From: Rhodococcus pyridinivorans
GTDB taxonomy: Bacteria; Actinomycetota; Actinomycetes; Mycobacteriales; Mycobacteriaceae
DNA length: 64,000 bases
Reading direction: 5' to 3'
Assembly (NCBI RefSeq): GCF_900105195.1
Contig: NZ_FNRX01000002.1
Coordinates: 868,001 to 932,000, forward strand
Part shown: piece by piece, positions 27,230 through 36,922 of the stretch
Position numbering within the stretch: the first letter of the stretch is position 1
How the letters are laid out: every line of letters begins with the position of its first letter
The notes under the pieces: model-generated
The model's input: the letters and a program-made list of their open reading frames with translations, nothing else
Told to the model about the DNA's origin: nothing
Database searches by the model: none
Made by a program: the position numbers and the translations under genes

Positions 27230-28099
27230 ATGAGCAAGATTTCCCCGGTCACCGGCCACTACGTCGACGTCGACGTCGACGGACTGCTGTATAAGGTCTT
27301 CTACCTCGAGAACGGCACCGGCCAGCCGCTGGTGTGCCAGCACACCGCCGGCTGCCACAACCACCAGTGGCGCGGTCTGCTCGAAGACGAGGAGATCACC
27401 GCCAACTACCGTGTCATCGCCTACGACCTGCCGCGGCACGGCAAGTCCGATCCGCCGGAGAACACCGAATGGTGGACCGAGGAGTACCAGCTTTCCGCGG
27501 ACCACTTCGCCAATTTCATCGTGGCGTTGTGCGACGCGCTCGAACTGGAGAACCCGATCTTCATGGGATCCTCGTTCGGTGGGAACATCGCCCTGCAGCT
27601 TGCGCTTCGGCACCCTGACCGCTTCGCCGGCGTCATCCCTGTCGAGGGTGCGGACTATTCGCCGGGCTTCTACCTCGACTGGTGGCAGCACCCCCACGCC
27701 AACGCGGCACAGGTCTGCGCGAGCGGCGTGTGGGACCTGATGGCACCTCAGTCGCCGGAGGCGGATCGCTGGAAGACCTGGTTCTACTACAGCCAGGGTT
27801 CCGAGTCCTTCCGCGGTGACCTGCACTTCTACTCGGTCGATCACGACCTGCGCGGAAAGCTCGCGGACATCGACGGTGACCGGTGCCCGGTTGTGATGCT
27901 GACCGGTGACTACGACTACCTCACCACCCCCGAGGACAGCGCCCGGACCGCGGCGCAGATCCCGAACGCCGAGTTCATCGAGATGAAGGAGATCGGCCAC
28001 TTCCCGATGAGCGAAAACCACACTGTCTTCCGTGGATACCTCATCCGGGCACTCGAAACCCTCCAGGACAAGGCACGCAAGTCCATCACCACCAGCTAG
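27230..28099 (+). CDS. Alpha/beta hydrolase
   Basis: A 289-residue alpha/beta hydrolase. The nucleophile elbow is GSSFGGN (Ser near 105); the acid is probably in LTGDYDYLT and the histidine in EIGHFPM. It belongs to the esterase/C-C hydrolase-like group. The preceding GAGCCGTAAGGAACACTG gives a good ribosome-binding site. It is the second gene of the LysR-divergent unit and is followed by a hairpin. The substrate is unknown, probably an ester or lactone. Confidence 0.85.
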   Translation: MSKISPVTGHYVDVDVDGLLYKVFYLENGTGQPLVCQHTAGCHNHQWRGLLEDEEITANYRVIAYDLPRHGKSDPPENTEWWTEEYQLSADHFANFIVALCDALELENPIFMGSSFGGNIALQLALRHPDRFAGVIPVEGADYSPGFYLDWWQHPHANAAQVCASGVWDLMAPQSPEADRWKTWFYYSQGSESFRGDLHFYSVDHDLRGKLADIDGDRCPVVMLTGDYDYLTTPEDSARTAAQIPNAEFIEMKEIGHFPMSENHTVFRGYLIRALETLQDKARKSITTS

Positions 28100-28111
28100 T
28101 ACCCGCTCGCC

Positions 28112-28154
28112 CGCTCGGGTGTGGCCACCGAACGCGCGTGGCTACACCCGAGCG
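28112..28154. terminator. Intrinsic terminator
   Basis: A 17-bp stem with one mismatch (arms 28112-28128 and 28138-28154) and a nine-base loop directly follows the hydrolase stop, separating it from the aldehyde dehydrogenase. Confidence 0.7.
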
Positions 28155-28234
28155 ACCTGCATCGGCCTCGGCTCCCGGTTCGGGTGCCGACTGGTCGGGC
28201 GTGGCGATGAACCTTCACACACTCGGCAGGAGCT

Positions 28235-29680
28235 ATGACCCACACTCTCCCCGCGGGCGTCCCCACCCAACTCTGGGTCGGTGGAGAACTCGTCGATTCG
28301 TCTACCGGCACCACTTTCCCCGTAGAGGACCCCGCGACCGGTGCCGTGATTGCGCATGTCGCCGATGCCGCGCCCGAGGATGGACGCCGAGCTCTCGAAC
28401 ACGCCACTGCTGTGCAGGGGGACTGGGCGCGGACTCCCTCGCGTCGACGTGCCGAAATACTGCGCACCGCATTCGAACTCATCCACCAGCGGGCAGACGA
28501 CCTCGCGCGCACCATCACTCTCGAGATGGGTAAACCGCTCCACGAGGCGTATGCGGAGATCGAATACGGCGCATCATTCCTGCACTGGTTTGCCGAGGAA
28601 GCGAACCGAATCAGCGGGCGAGTCTCGCCGTCCCCCTCGGGAACCGGCACCATCGTCGTCACCAGAGAACCGGTCGGGCCGGTACTGGCCATCACCCCCT
28701 GGAACTTTCCGTTGGCCATGGCCACGCGCAAGATCGGTCCAGCACTGGCGGCCGGATGTTCGATCATCGTCAAACCAGCGGCCGAAACGCCTTTGGCGAT
28801 GCTGCTCGTCGGTCAGATTTTCGCCGATGCGGGTCTGCCCGAGGGTGTGCTGTCGATTCTGCCGACCTCCGATGCTGCAGCGCTGACCGCACCACTGATC
28901 GACAGTGCTGATCTGCGCAAGATCACGTTCACCGGATCCACCGGTGTCGGCAAGCTGCTGGTTCGTCAATCGGCGGATCGGCTCCTGCGGATGTCGATGG
29001 AACTCGGAGGCAATGCCCCCTTCCTCGTGTTCGATGACGCTGATGTCGATGCAGCGGTCGACGGCGCGATGGCTGCAAAATTCCGCAACGGCGGCCAAGC
29101 ATGTACAGCAGCCAACCGATTCCACGTCGCACGTAGCGTCGCAGAAGAGTTCAGCGAGAAGTTCACCGCACGCATCGGTGCCTTGCGCACCGGACACGGT
29201 CTCGACGCAGGAACCGATATCGGACCGCTGATCACCGCGAAGCAGTGCGCCACCGTCGATGCTCTGGTCGAAGACGCCGTCGCGAAGGGTGCACGTATCC
29301 GCATCGGCGGTGGCCGTCCTGACGGGCCGGGAACGTTCTATTCCCCGACCGTTCTCGATGGCGTGAGTCCCGACGCGCGGCTGCTGCGTGAGGAGATTTT
29401 CGGCCCGGTAGCCGCGATCACCACCTTCGATACGGAGGACGAAGCGATCGCGGCGGCGAACAACACCGAATACGGCCTCGCTGCGTACTTCTACACCCAG
29501 AATCTCGACCGAGCGTCCCGAGTCGCCAACGCACTCGAGACCGGCATGGTCGGAATCAACCGAGGCATCATCGCCGACGCGGCCGCACCCTTCGGAGGGG
29601 TGAAGGAGTCCGGCTTCGGCCGCGAAGGATCGGTCGAAGGTATCGACGAGTATCTCGCCACCAAGTACATCGCACACTGA
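28235..29680 (+). CDS. Succinate-semialdehyde dehydrogenase-like aldehyde dehydrogenase
   Basis: A 481-residue aldehyde dehydrogenase of the GabD group. ITPWNFPLAMATRKIGPALAAG, the catalytic Glu in MELGGNAPF and the nucleophile Cys in GGQACTAANR are all present, as is the late EEIFGPV block. It oxidises succinate semialdehyde or a similar aldehyde with NAD(P). It sits between two terminators and is probably a single transcript. Confidence 0.87.
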   Translation: MTHTLPAGVPTQLWVGGELVDSSTGTTFPVEDPATGAVIAHVADAAPEDGRRALEHATAVQGDWARTPSRRRAEILRTAFELIHQRADDLARTITLEMGKPLHEAYAEIEYGASFLHWFAEEANRISGRVSPSPSGTGTIVVTREPVGPVLAITPWNFPLAMATRKIGPALAAGCSIIVKPAAETPLAMLLVGQIFADAGLPEGVLSILPTSDAAALTAPLIDSADLRKITFTGSTGVGKLLVRQSADRLLRMSMELGGNAPFLVFDDADVDAAVDGAMAAKFRNGGQACTAANRFHVARSVAEEFSEKFTARIGALRTGHGLDAGTDIGPLITAKQCATVDALVEDAVAKGARIRIGGGRPDGPGTFYSPTVLDGVSPDARLLREEIFGPVAAITTFDTEDEAIAAANNTEYGLAAYFYTQNLDRASRVANALETGMVGINRGIIADAAAPFGGVKESGFGREGSVEGIDEYLATKYIAH

Positions 29681-29745
29681 TCACCGGTGGCAGCATCCAG
29701 ACCGGCGAATGCCCCTGCCCTCAACAAACACTCGTGCGCCGGGGT

Positions 29746-29783
29746 CTGGTGAAGGACCCGCCGAACGGTGGGTCCTTCACCAG
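29746..29783. terminator. Bidirectional intrinsic terminator
   Basis: CTGGTGAAGGACCC and its exact complement (14-bp stem) with a ten-base loop lie between the convergent aldehyde dehydrogenase and MHYT genes. Confidence 0.8.
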
Positions 29784-29791
29784 AGAGGTGG

Positions 29792-30724
29792 TTACCGCAC
29801 TCGTTCGTGTGGCACTACCTGCACATCACCCTTGCGAAGGGGATCGGCAGGTCGACGCGGAACGTCCCGACCAGTGTCGAGTTCAGCTGTGGCCTCCTGC
29901 CCCCGGCCACCGGGGTAGGGGACAGCATCATTGATCTCCGCGCTCCACGTGGCGATCGCTTCGTCGACCTCGGTGTCGGCACTCTGGCGAGCGAGCACCA
30001 ATGCGACGAGCGGCGCGGCCAGTATGATCGTGCCGAAAATGTATGCCGGAAGCATCAAATCGAGGAGCGTCGCGCCCTCCGGCATGGTGGCCGTCGGGTC
30101 CAAGGACGCGTGAACTCCAGCCATGCCGGTGTAGTGCAATGCCGCCACTGCACAACCCATCACCAGCGCGCCGAGCAGACGGGTGGCTCGAATGAATGCC
30201 GTTCGTACCAACCACAACGCGGCGATGGACGCCCCGATCCCGATAGCCACCGAGGCGGCGACGAGTACCGGGTCGTGGGACAGTTCGCCGCGAATGCGGA
30301 TAGCGGCCATGCCGCAGTAGTGCATCAGGCTCACCGCGACGCCCATCACGGCGCCGCCGATCAGTAACGCCGACCTGTCCAGGATCGGACGCCCGGCCAA
30401 GGCCCGTAGATCGACCAGCCACAGCCCGAACAGGGTCGCGCCGATAGCGATGACCGCCGAGAGGATCGTCAGCATCGGGTCGTAGCGGATGATGGTGCCG
30501 GGCACCGCGAAGCCCATCATGGCGATGAAGTGGGTCATCCAGATCCCGACACCGCCGATGGACAGGGCTGCCATCACCAACCAGCGCCAGCGCGTCGGAC
30601 CGAGGGGGGTGGTAGCGGCTCGGCGAGCGCAGGACAGGCCGACGAAGGACCCGGCGATCGAGGTGCCGTAGGCGAGAAAGAGCACCCACAGTCCCAGATC
30701 GAAATGGTGCATTTCGTGTGACAT
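29792..30724 (-). CDS. MHYT-domain integral membrane protein
   Basis: 310 residues with seven membrane segments and the three MHYT-type motifs, MTHFIAM, MHYCGM and LHYTGM, proposed from family studies to bind copper and sense oxygen, CO or NO. Most MHYT proteins carry GGDEF/EAL or kinase domains. This one ends in a short polar tail without an output domain. It is monocistronic and its target is unknown. Confidence 0.9.
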   Translation of the reverse strand: MSHEMHHFDLGLWVLFLAYGTSIAGSFVGLSCARRAATTPLGPTRWRWLVMAALSIGGVGIWMTHFIAMMGFAVPGTIIRYDPMLTILSAVIAIGATLFGLWLVDLRALAGRPILDRSALLIGGAVMGVAVSLMHYCGMAAIRIRGELSHDPVLVAASVAIGIGASIAALWLVRTAFIRATRLLGALVMGCAVAALHYTGMAGVHASLDPTATMPEGATLLDLMLPAYIFGTIILAAPLVALVLARQSADTEVDEAIATWSAEINDAVPYPGGRGQEATAELDTGRDVPRRPADPLRKGDVQVVPHERVR

Positions 30725-31905
30725 CAGTGTTCCTTACCAAGGCACGCTCGAGCACCTGCGCCGGCGGTCGCGTGCCGAACCGTCCGGGCAGGACTGCGAT
30801 CTCGGCCCCCCGAGCAGCGACAGCAGCGTACCTAACGCGACTTATGTTTCAAACCAGACCAAGACAACGGAGCGACCCGGACAGCCTCGCCTCCTCGGTC
30901 GCGGCGGTTCCTTCGCTGAATGGTTGCCGACTCGACGCGGCGCACCGTGAAGGGCTGTACGCCCGATCTCCCTCAGGCAGTCAAAGGTCGAGTTCGTCGG
31001 CTGCACGATGTATGGACGAGTCTGCGTCCATGTACGGACTAAGGCTGAGGCCGTAGCAAAAACGATTGGCCTCTCCTTCGGCGGACGCCGGCCGTGGCGG
31101 TGGCGGACGCCACGCTGTCCGTCGGTGTCGGATTCCCGCTCGTTTCCTTCCGTCATCGCGTTGAGTTCGATCGCGACCGGTGACGCGGCCGGTCGCCTGA
31201 CCGCCGACGGGGCAATCGACGACTCCGGCCCCCTGCGCCGGAAGTGTCGTGCCCCGTCGGCTCTCCTCGTCAGCAGAAGATCGCCGACGAGAAGATCAGG
31301 CGGTGCTCGTGCAGATTATTCGTTTTCTGCAAGATCATGCGTATTTTGAACAGGCCCGGTCGGTCTGGTGTCCATGTTTCGTCGAATGTCCCCTTCGTTC
31401 GGGTCGTCGGGAGGCTGTGATTCGTCCCGTCTTCGTGGCGGATCCCGGCCGCAAGGGATCAGTCGATGTCAATTCGAATTGCAGCTACCAGAACAGAGTT
31501 CGGATTCTGTGGCAGCCAACGGTCGCGGTTGGAAGGCCGGAATGTGTCGGATCGCCGACTGTGTGCTCATATCGGTGCGACAGCGACCCGAATCGAGATC
31601 GCGATCGCGGCGGTGTCGAGCATGCGGCAAGATGGGCCCGGAACTGGACTGGTGGTAGGAATCATTGCACGACAGTATATTTCGGATGTATTACAGGCCT
31701 CTGTGTCGAAGGTTGCCCACCGCGTCGTCGAAAACATCCCCGAGTTGTAGATCGGTTCTGCTGGGGTGCTGGCGATGCGAGAGGCGCCGGACTCGGTGAT
31801 ATCCATGCCAGCGAAGCCGGGAAGTGTCCGAAGATGGGACAGCTGAGTGAGGCGCACATCACGATGATGGCTTCCACGTGACCTGAACTACAGAAAGGCT
31901 AGGAC
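30725..31905. other. Gene-poor region
   Basis: About 1.2 kb without a convincing intact gene. The second half is less GC-rich and holds a protein-like frame interrupted by a stop (31466-31846). Nothing else is recognised. Confidence 0.5.
31466..31846 (+). pseudogene. Possible gene remnant
   Basis: One frame reads IGATATRIEIAIAAVSSM, VVGIIARQYISDVLQAS and VSKVAHRVVENIPEL, then a TAG at 31748-31750, then IGSAGVLAMREAPDSVISM to a TGA at 31844-31846. The helical pattern recalls the C-terminal part of acyl-CoA dehydrogenase-fold enzymes, but this is weak. It may be a decayed gene that preceded the monooxygenase. Confidence 0.25.
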
Positions 31906-33549
31906 ATGTCGCCTCACTCTTCCTCTGCGGTCGGACTTGCTGATACCGAGGTGTCACTCGAGCTGGACGCGTTGATCATCGGTGCGGGAGTCGCCGGTTT
32001 GTATCAGCTGCATCAGCTTCGCGAGCTGGGGCTGCGGGTGCGCGCCTTCGATACCGCCTCCGACGTCGGCGGCACCTGGTACTGGAATCGTTATCCGGGT
32101 GCTCGATTCGATTCGGAGGCCTACATCTACCAGTACCTGTTTTCCGATGAGCTGTACAAGAACTGGAGCTGGAGTCAGCGTTTCCCCGGCCAACCCGAGA
32201 TCGAGCAGTGGTTGCATTATGTGACCGACAGTCTCGATCTGCGTCGCGACATCCAATTCTCGACGACGATCACCAGTGCGCATTACGTCGAGGACTCGAA
32301 GCGATGGATCGTGCGCACCGATCGCGGGGACACGATTGCCACCCAGTTCCTGATCACCTGCGCCGGCATGCTGTCGGCACCGATGTCGTCGGTGTTCGAG
32401 GGCCAGGAAAGCTTCGCCGGCCCGATCTTCCACACCTCTCGATGGCCGAAGGAGGGCGCCGATGTCGCGGGCAAGAGGGTCGCAGTGATCGGTGTCGGCG
32501 CCACCGGGATCCAGGTCATCCAGACCATCGCCGACAAGGTCGAACATCTGAAGGTGTTCATCCGTACACCGCAGTACGCCCTGCCGATGAAGAATCCGTC
32601 CTACGACGACCGGGATGTTGCCGCGTACAAGGAGCGCTTCGAGGAACTTCGCGCGACGTTGCCGCATACGTTCAGTGGCTTCGAGTACGACTTCGAGCAT
32701 GCATGGGTCGACCTGACTCCCGAGCAACGGCGGGAAAGGCTCGAAGAGATCTATGACAACGGTTCACTCAAGCTCTGGCTCGCTTCTTTCGCGGAGGTGT
32801 TCTCCGATGACGAGGTCAGTGAGCAGGTGTCCGAGTTCGTGCGAGAGAAGATGCGTGCGCGACTGAAGGATCCGAAGCTGTGTGAACTGTTGATTCCGAC
32901 CGACTACGGCTTCGGTACACACCGGGTACCGCTGGAAACCAATTATCTCGAGGTCTACCACCGTCCGAATGTCGAAGCAGTGGGGGTGCGCACCAATCCG
33001 ATCAGCCGAATCGTCCCGGAAGGGATCCTGTTGGACGACGGCACGCTGCACGAAGTCGACGTCATCATCCTGGCCACGGGATTCGATGCGGGATCCGGCG
33101 CGCTGACACGAATCGACATCCGTGGACGTGAGGACCGATCGCTCACGAGCGACTGGTCGCGTGACATCCGCACGACGATGGGCCTGATGGTGCACGGCTA
33201 TCCCAACATGCTGACCACCGGTGCCCCACTCGCCCCCTCCGCGGCTCTGTGCAACATGACCACCTGTCTGCAGCAACAGACCGAATGGATCACCGAATGC
33301 ATCCGGCACATGCGTGAGCACGGGTACACCGTCATCGAACCGACCGTCGAGGGTGAGGGCGAATGGGTCGCCCACCACGACGAAACCGCGAATGCCACGC
33401 TGATCTCGAAGACCAATTCCTGGTACAACGGCGCGAACGTTCCCGGAAAACCTCGTCGCGTGCTGTCCTACACCGGCGGGGTCGGCACCTATCGAGAACT
33501 CACTCTCGCGGCCGCCGCGGCCGGCTACAAGGGATTCCAGCTGAGCTGA
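31906..33549 (+). CDS. Baeyer-Villiger monooxygenase
   Basis: A 547-residue type I flavin monooxygenase that inserts oxygen next to a ketone with NADPH, giving an ester or lactone. The FAD motif GAGVAG is near residue 26, the type I signature FAGPIFHTSRWP near 171-182, and the NADPH motif GVGATG near 199-204. A GAAAGG ribosome-binding site precedes ATG 31906. It is followed by an alpha/beta hydrolase that could open the product and by an AcoR-like activator. The substrate is probably a cyclic or aliphatic ketone. Confidence 0.92.
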   Translation: MSPHSSSAVGLADTEVSLELDALIIGAGVAGLYQLHQLRELGLRVRAFDTASDVGGTWYWNRYPGARFDSEAYIYQYLFSDELYKNWSWSQRFPGQPEIEQWLHYVTDSLDLRRDIQFSTTITSAHYVEDSKRWIVRTDRGDTIATQFLITCAGMLSAPMSSVFEGQESFAGPIFHTSRWPKEGADVAGKRVAVIGVGATGIQVIQTIADKVEHLKVFIRTPQYALPMKNPSYDDRDVAAYKERFEELRATLPHTFSGFEYDFEHAWVDLTPEQRRERLEEIYDNGSLKLWLASFAEVFSDDEVSEQVSEFVREKMRARLKDPKLCELLIPTDYGFGTHRVPLETNYLEVYHRPNVEAVGVRTNPISRIVPEGILLDDGTLHEVDVIILATGFDAGSGALTRIDIRGREDRSLTSDWSRDIRTTMGLMVHGYPNMLTTGAPLAPSAALCNMTTCLQQQTEWITECIRHMREHGYTVIEPTVEGEGEWVAHHDETANATLISKTNSWYNGANVPGKPRRVLSYTGGVGTYRELTLAAAAAGYKGFQLS

Positions 33550-33668
33550 CCTTCTCGGATATCCGACCCCTGCGGTCGACCACTGCTCGTCTCACGGCGG
33601 CGTACGCACATGTCATCGGGTGAGCACGCGCTGCTACCGCTTTCTCATAGCTCAGGAGGACGATCTCG

Positions 33669-34730
33669 ATGATCGACAACCCGTACTACACGCACGACTT
33701 CCACGGTGATTACGACCTGATCGGCATCGGAGCCCTCGACCTCGAGGAGGGTGGCTCGATCCCGGACTGCCGGCTCGCAGTGGCAACGTTCGGAACGCTG
33801 AACGAAGCCAAGGACAACGCAATCCTCATCCCCACCTGGTACTCGGGGACCCACCAGATCTGGCGCGACGCATACATCGGTCCTGACCATGCTCTCGACC
33901 CGAGCAAGTATTTCATCGTCTGCGTGGATCAGATCGGCAACGGTCTGTCGACGTCTCCCCACAACGCCACCGGCGTCAACGCAGAGATCGCCATGTCGAA
34001 CTTCCCTCGTGTTCGGATCGGGGACAATGTCGTGGCCCAGGAGCGGCTGCTCCGGGAGCATTTCGGTATCGAACGCCTCGCGTTGGTGACGGGAGGCTCC
34101 ATGGGAGCTCAACAGACCTACGAATGGGCAGTGAGGTTCCCCGACAAGGTTCTGCGCGCCGCACCGATTGCCGGTACGGCACGCAACACTCCCGGTGATT
34201 TCTTGATCGCGGAGATCATGCGCGAAGCGATCCTGTCGGATCCGGGCTGGAACGGCGGCGAATACACCTCGCATACGCAGGTCGTCGACGGCCTCACCAG
34301 GCAGGCTCACATCTGGGGAGTGCTCGGATTCTCGACCGAGTTCTGGAAGCAAGAAGTATGGCGAGCAATGGAGTTCGAATCCCTGGACGCGTTCCTGACC
34401 GGATTCCTCGAGCCCTACTTCACGGCGATGGATCCCAACGCACTCCTCACTCAATCCTGGGCCTGGCAACGCGGCGACGTCTCTCGGCATACCGGGGGAG
34501 ACCTGGCCGCTGCACTCGGACGGATCACCGCCAAGACCTTCGTGATTCCCATCGACGAAGACCAGTTGTTCCCGGTCCGCGACTGTGCTGCCGAGCAGGA
34601 ACTGATCAAGGGCAGTGAACTGCGCGTGGTCGAAGATGTGCTCGGGCATTTGGGCCTGTTCGCTGTCGCTCCGACCTACATGCCGCAGATCGACCGCCAC
34701 CTTGCGGATCTTCTCGCGATCGAGGTCTGA
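33669..34730 (+). CDS. Alpha/beta hydrolase of the homoserine acetyltransferase (MetX) fold
   Basis: 353 residues. The nucleophile elbow is TGGSMGAQQ, the acid is in IPIDEDQLFP and the histidine in DVLGHLGLFA. The PTWYSGTHQIW and DQIGNGLSTSP blocks are MetX-like. Location directly after the monooxygenase (120-base gap, AGGAGG site) suggests ester or lactone hydrolysis or acyl transfer rather than methionine synthesis. That role is inferred. Confidence 0.8.
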   Translation: MIDNPYYTHDFHGDYDLIGIGALDLEEGGSIPDCRLAVATFGTLNEAKDNAILIPTWYSGTHQIWRDAYIGPDHALDPSKYFIVCVDQIGNGLSTSPHNATGVNAEIAMSNFPRVRIGDNVVAQERLLREHFGIERLALVTGGSMGAQQTYEWAVRFPDKVLRAAPIAGTARNTPGDFLIAEIMREAILSDPGWNGGEYTSHTQVVDGLTRQAHIWGVLGFSTEFWKQEVWRAMEFESLDAFLTGFLEPYFTAMDPNALLTQSWAWQRGDVSRHTGGDLAAALGRITAKTFVIPIDEDQLFPVRDCAAEQELIKGSELRVVEDVLGHLGLFAVAPTYMPQIDRHLADLLAIEV

Positions 34731-34736
34731 AGCGGT

Positions 34737-34802
34737 GCCGCCACGACAACGGTTCACGTGGGCGGGACGGTAGTGAGTGTGCCCGCCGGCGGTCGTGGCG
34801 GC
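34737..34802. terminator. Cruciform-like terminator after the monooxygenase unit
   Basis: Outer arms GCCGCCACGAC (34737-34747) and its complement (34792-34802) enclose an inner GGCGGG/CCCGCC stem. Confidence 0.55.
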
Positions 34803-34875
34803 AGAGAACATCGAGATTCTTGCGCGGTTGCCGGCGATGTCGACCTCTATGCGTAGGGCGGGGCAGGTGATGGAA

Positions 34876-34912
34876 CGGGCTCGGCTTCCCCTGGGGGGTG
34901 AAGCCGAGCCCG
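34876..34912. terminator. Intrinsic terminator-like hairpin
   Basis: A perfect 13-bp stem (34876-34888 with 34900-34912) and an 11-base loop lie between the hydrolase and the activator gene. Confidence 0.6.
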
Positions 34913-35167
34913 GTGATCCGGTCGCCGTCGACGACCTGACGTCAGTCTCCTGATGGTGGTGTGCACCCCGGATCGCGGCAGTCGGTGGTCCGAGGAGTAG
35001 GCGCGGTGCGGACCGCGAGTGCCGATCTCCGGCCGGCGGGGTGGCCGTACCCGCCCCGCTACTGCCGTTGGAGACGGCAGATCGATGTCCTATTCTGGGA
35101 CATTCATAGAATGTGATGTGCGGCACATTGAGGGGGATGGCAGTACTGCGACCTGCAAGGAAATGTG
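34913..35167. promoter_or_regulatory. Promoter region of the AcoR-like activator
   Basis: Two adjacent perfect dyads, ACATTC-ATA-GAATGT (35100-35114) and ATGTGC-G-GCACAT (35116-35128), lie 40-70 bases before the start and are candidate autoregulatory sites. Confidence 0.5.
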
Positions 35168-36922
35168 ATGGACAGTGATAACCGCCGGCGCCGCGTGACC
35201 ACCGCCCGGCATCTCCATGACCTCGCCGGTTCCCCCTCCGAGGACGTCTCACCCCTCATCGCACAGTCATGGCGACGCTCACGTCAGGCGGGTGTCATCC
35301 CGGACGGCTCGCACCTTCCACAGCTGCAGTACGTCGAAGACCTCGATCTTCGCCGACGACTGGTGCGATGCGCCCTGCCGATCCTCGATCGGCTCCATGA
35401 CGACCTGTCCGACATGTCCCTCAGTGTCGCGTTGAGTGACGAGCATGCGCGTGTGCTGGTCCGGCGGGACAATGATCCCGTCCTCGCCGCGAAGCTGGAC
35501 AAGGTGTACTTCGCTCCCGGGTTCACCTACGCCGAAGAGCTCGTCGGTACCAATGGAGTGGGCACAGCCCTCGAGACCGGGATGGCCGTCTACGTCGACG
35601 GCGCTCAGCACTATCACGAATCGATCCAGTATTTCACCTGTGCCGGCGCGCCCATTCACAACCCCACCACCGGCCGTGTCGAAGGACTGATCGACATCAC
35701 AGGCTTGACCCACACATCGAACCCGTTGATGCGCCAGCTCGCCCTTGGAGCGGCTCGTGATATCGAGTCGGCTCTTCGCGCCACGGGATCGATCAAGCAA
35801 CAACTCGTGCTCGGCGAGTTCCTCGTCGCCTGTCGGCGCCGGCAGACGGCGGTGTACTCACTCAGTTGCGGTGTTTTCATGTCGAACGAGATCGGCTCGC
35901 GCCTTCTCGACCCGATCGACGAGGCTTTTCTCCGCGAGGAAGCACAGTCGATGCTCGATCCGTCACGAGTTGCCCAGTTCGACCTGCGCCTTCCGTCCGG
36001 AGGTAGCATCACCGTCAAGCGCACTCTCGTCGAACATGGCGGCGACATCGCCGGCATCGTCTTCGAAGTCGAGGCGACATCGTGTCCCACGAAGATCATG
36101 CAACCCCGGCGCACGGTTCCCGTGTTTCCGGGGGTGGCGGGGTCTTCGCTCCAATGGAACCGGTGTCGAGGGGAGTTGACGTCCCTCGCCGCGACAGATG
36201 CCAACGTGATCCTCAAAGGTGAACCAGGAAGCGGCAAACTCACTCTCGTTCGGGGCATGCACCTGTACAAGAATCCGCAGGCCCCGATTGTCGTCGTGGA
36301 TTGCTCTGCTGAAAAGTCCGCTCACGAGGAATTGCGCACTGCGCTCGACTCCGCGGCGACCACGATCGTCCTTCGTCGCATCGACCGACTCGACGCGAGC
36401 ACCGATGAGCTCTTTGCCGACCTCATATCCGCCGACCAGCACCGGTACCCCGCTCGGTGGATCGTCGCGACCACATCCACTGATGGGGAAGCACTTCAGG
36501 ATTCTGCTCTCGCCGAGCATTTCATCGCCACCGTCGAGGTCCTCGCATTGCGTCATCACCCCGATGACATCCCGGACATCATCCGAATGCACCTTGCACC
36601 TCACCGCGAAACCGCTTTCAGCGACGACACGATGCGAACCCTGAAGAAGTACCACTGGCCCGGCAACGTCCGTGAACTGGTCGGCACTCTCAATCACGTA
36701 CTTCGCGCCAAGCCCGCGGGAACGATCGCAGTAGCTGATCTGCCTCCAGCGCTCAGCTCCGCGCCTCGCCGGACGATGACGGCAATGGAAAGAGTCGAGC
36801 GCGATGCCATAGTGGCTGCGCTACGGGACAGCGGTGGCAATCGTGTCGCCGCCGCGAAATTGCTGGGGATCGCAAGGTCGTCTCTCTACCGCAAGATCGA
36901 CACGTTCGGCATCCACGTGTGA
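35168..36922 (+). CDS. AcoR-like GAF/AAA+ transcriptional activator without a sigma-54 loop
   Basis: ATG 35168 after AAGGAA gives 584 residues. The GAF-type sensor half includes FTYAEELVGTNGVGTALETG. A reduced AAA+ domain has a Walker A GEPGSGKLT near 351 and a late WPGNVREL. A Fis-type helix-turn-helix ends the protein (GGNRVAAAKLLGIARSSLY). The GAFTGA loop that contacts sigma-54 is missing, fitting actinobacteria, which lack sigma-54. Position makes it the likely activator of the monooxygenase unit (compare Rhodococcus ThcR/MimR regulators). Confidence 0.85.
   Translation: MDSDNRRRRVTTARHLHDLAGSPSEDVSPLIAQSWRRSRQAGVIPDGSHLPQLQYVEDLDLRRRLVRCALPILDRLHDDLSDMSLSVALSDEHARVLVRRDNDPVLAAKLDKVYFAPGFTYAEELVGTNGVGTALETGMAVYVDGAQHYHESIQYFTCAGAPIHNPTTGRVEGLIDITGLTHTSNPLMRQLALGAARDIESALRATGSIKQQLVLGEFLVACRRRQTAVYSLSCGVFMSNEIGSRLLDPIDEAFLREEAQSMLDPSRVAQFDLRLPSGGSITVKRTLVEHGGDIAGIVFEVEATSCPTKIMQPRRTVPVFPGVAGSSLQWNRCRGELTSLAATDANVILKGEPGSGKLTLVRGMHLYKNPQAPIVVVDCSAEKSAHEELRTALDSAATTIVLRRIDRLDASTDELFADLISADQHRYPARWIVATTSTDGEALQDSALAEHFIATVEVLALRHHPDDIPDIIRMHLAPHRETAFSDDTMRTLKKYHWPGNVRELVGTLNHVLRAKPAGTIAVADLPPALSSAPRRTMTAMERVERDAIVAALRDSGGNRVAAAKLLGIARSSLYRKIDTFGIHV

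Noticed and set aside
31249..31881. 210-codon plus-strand frame before the monooxygenase
   Set aside because: Cysteine- and arginine-rich composition without protein-like pattern; the competing frame at 31466 looks more natural.
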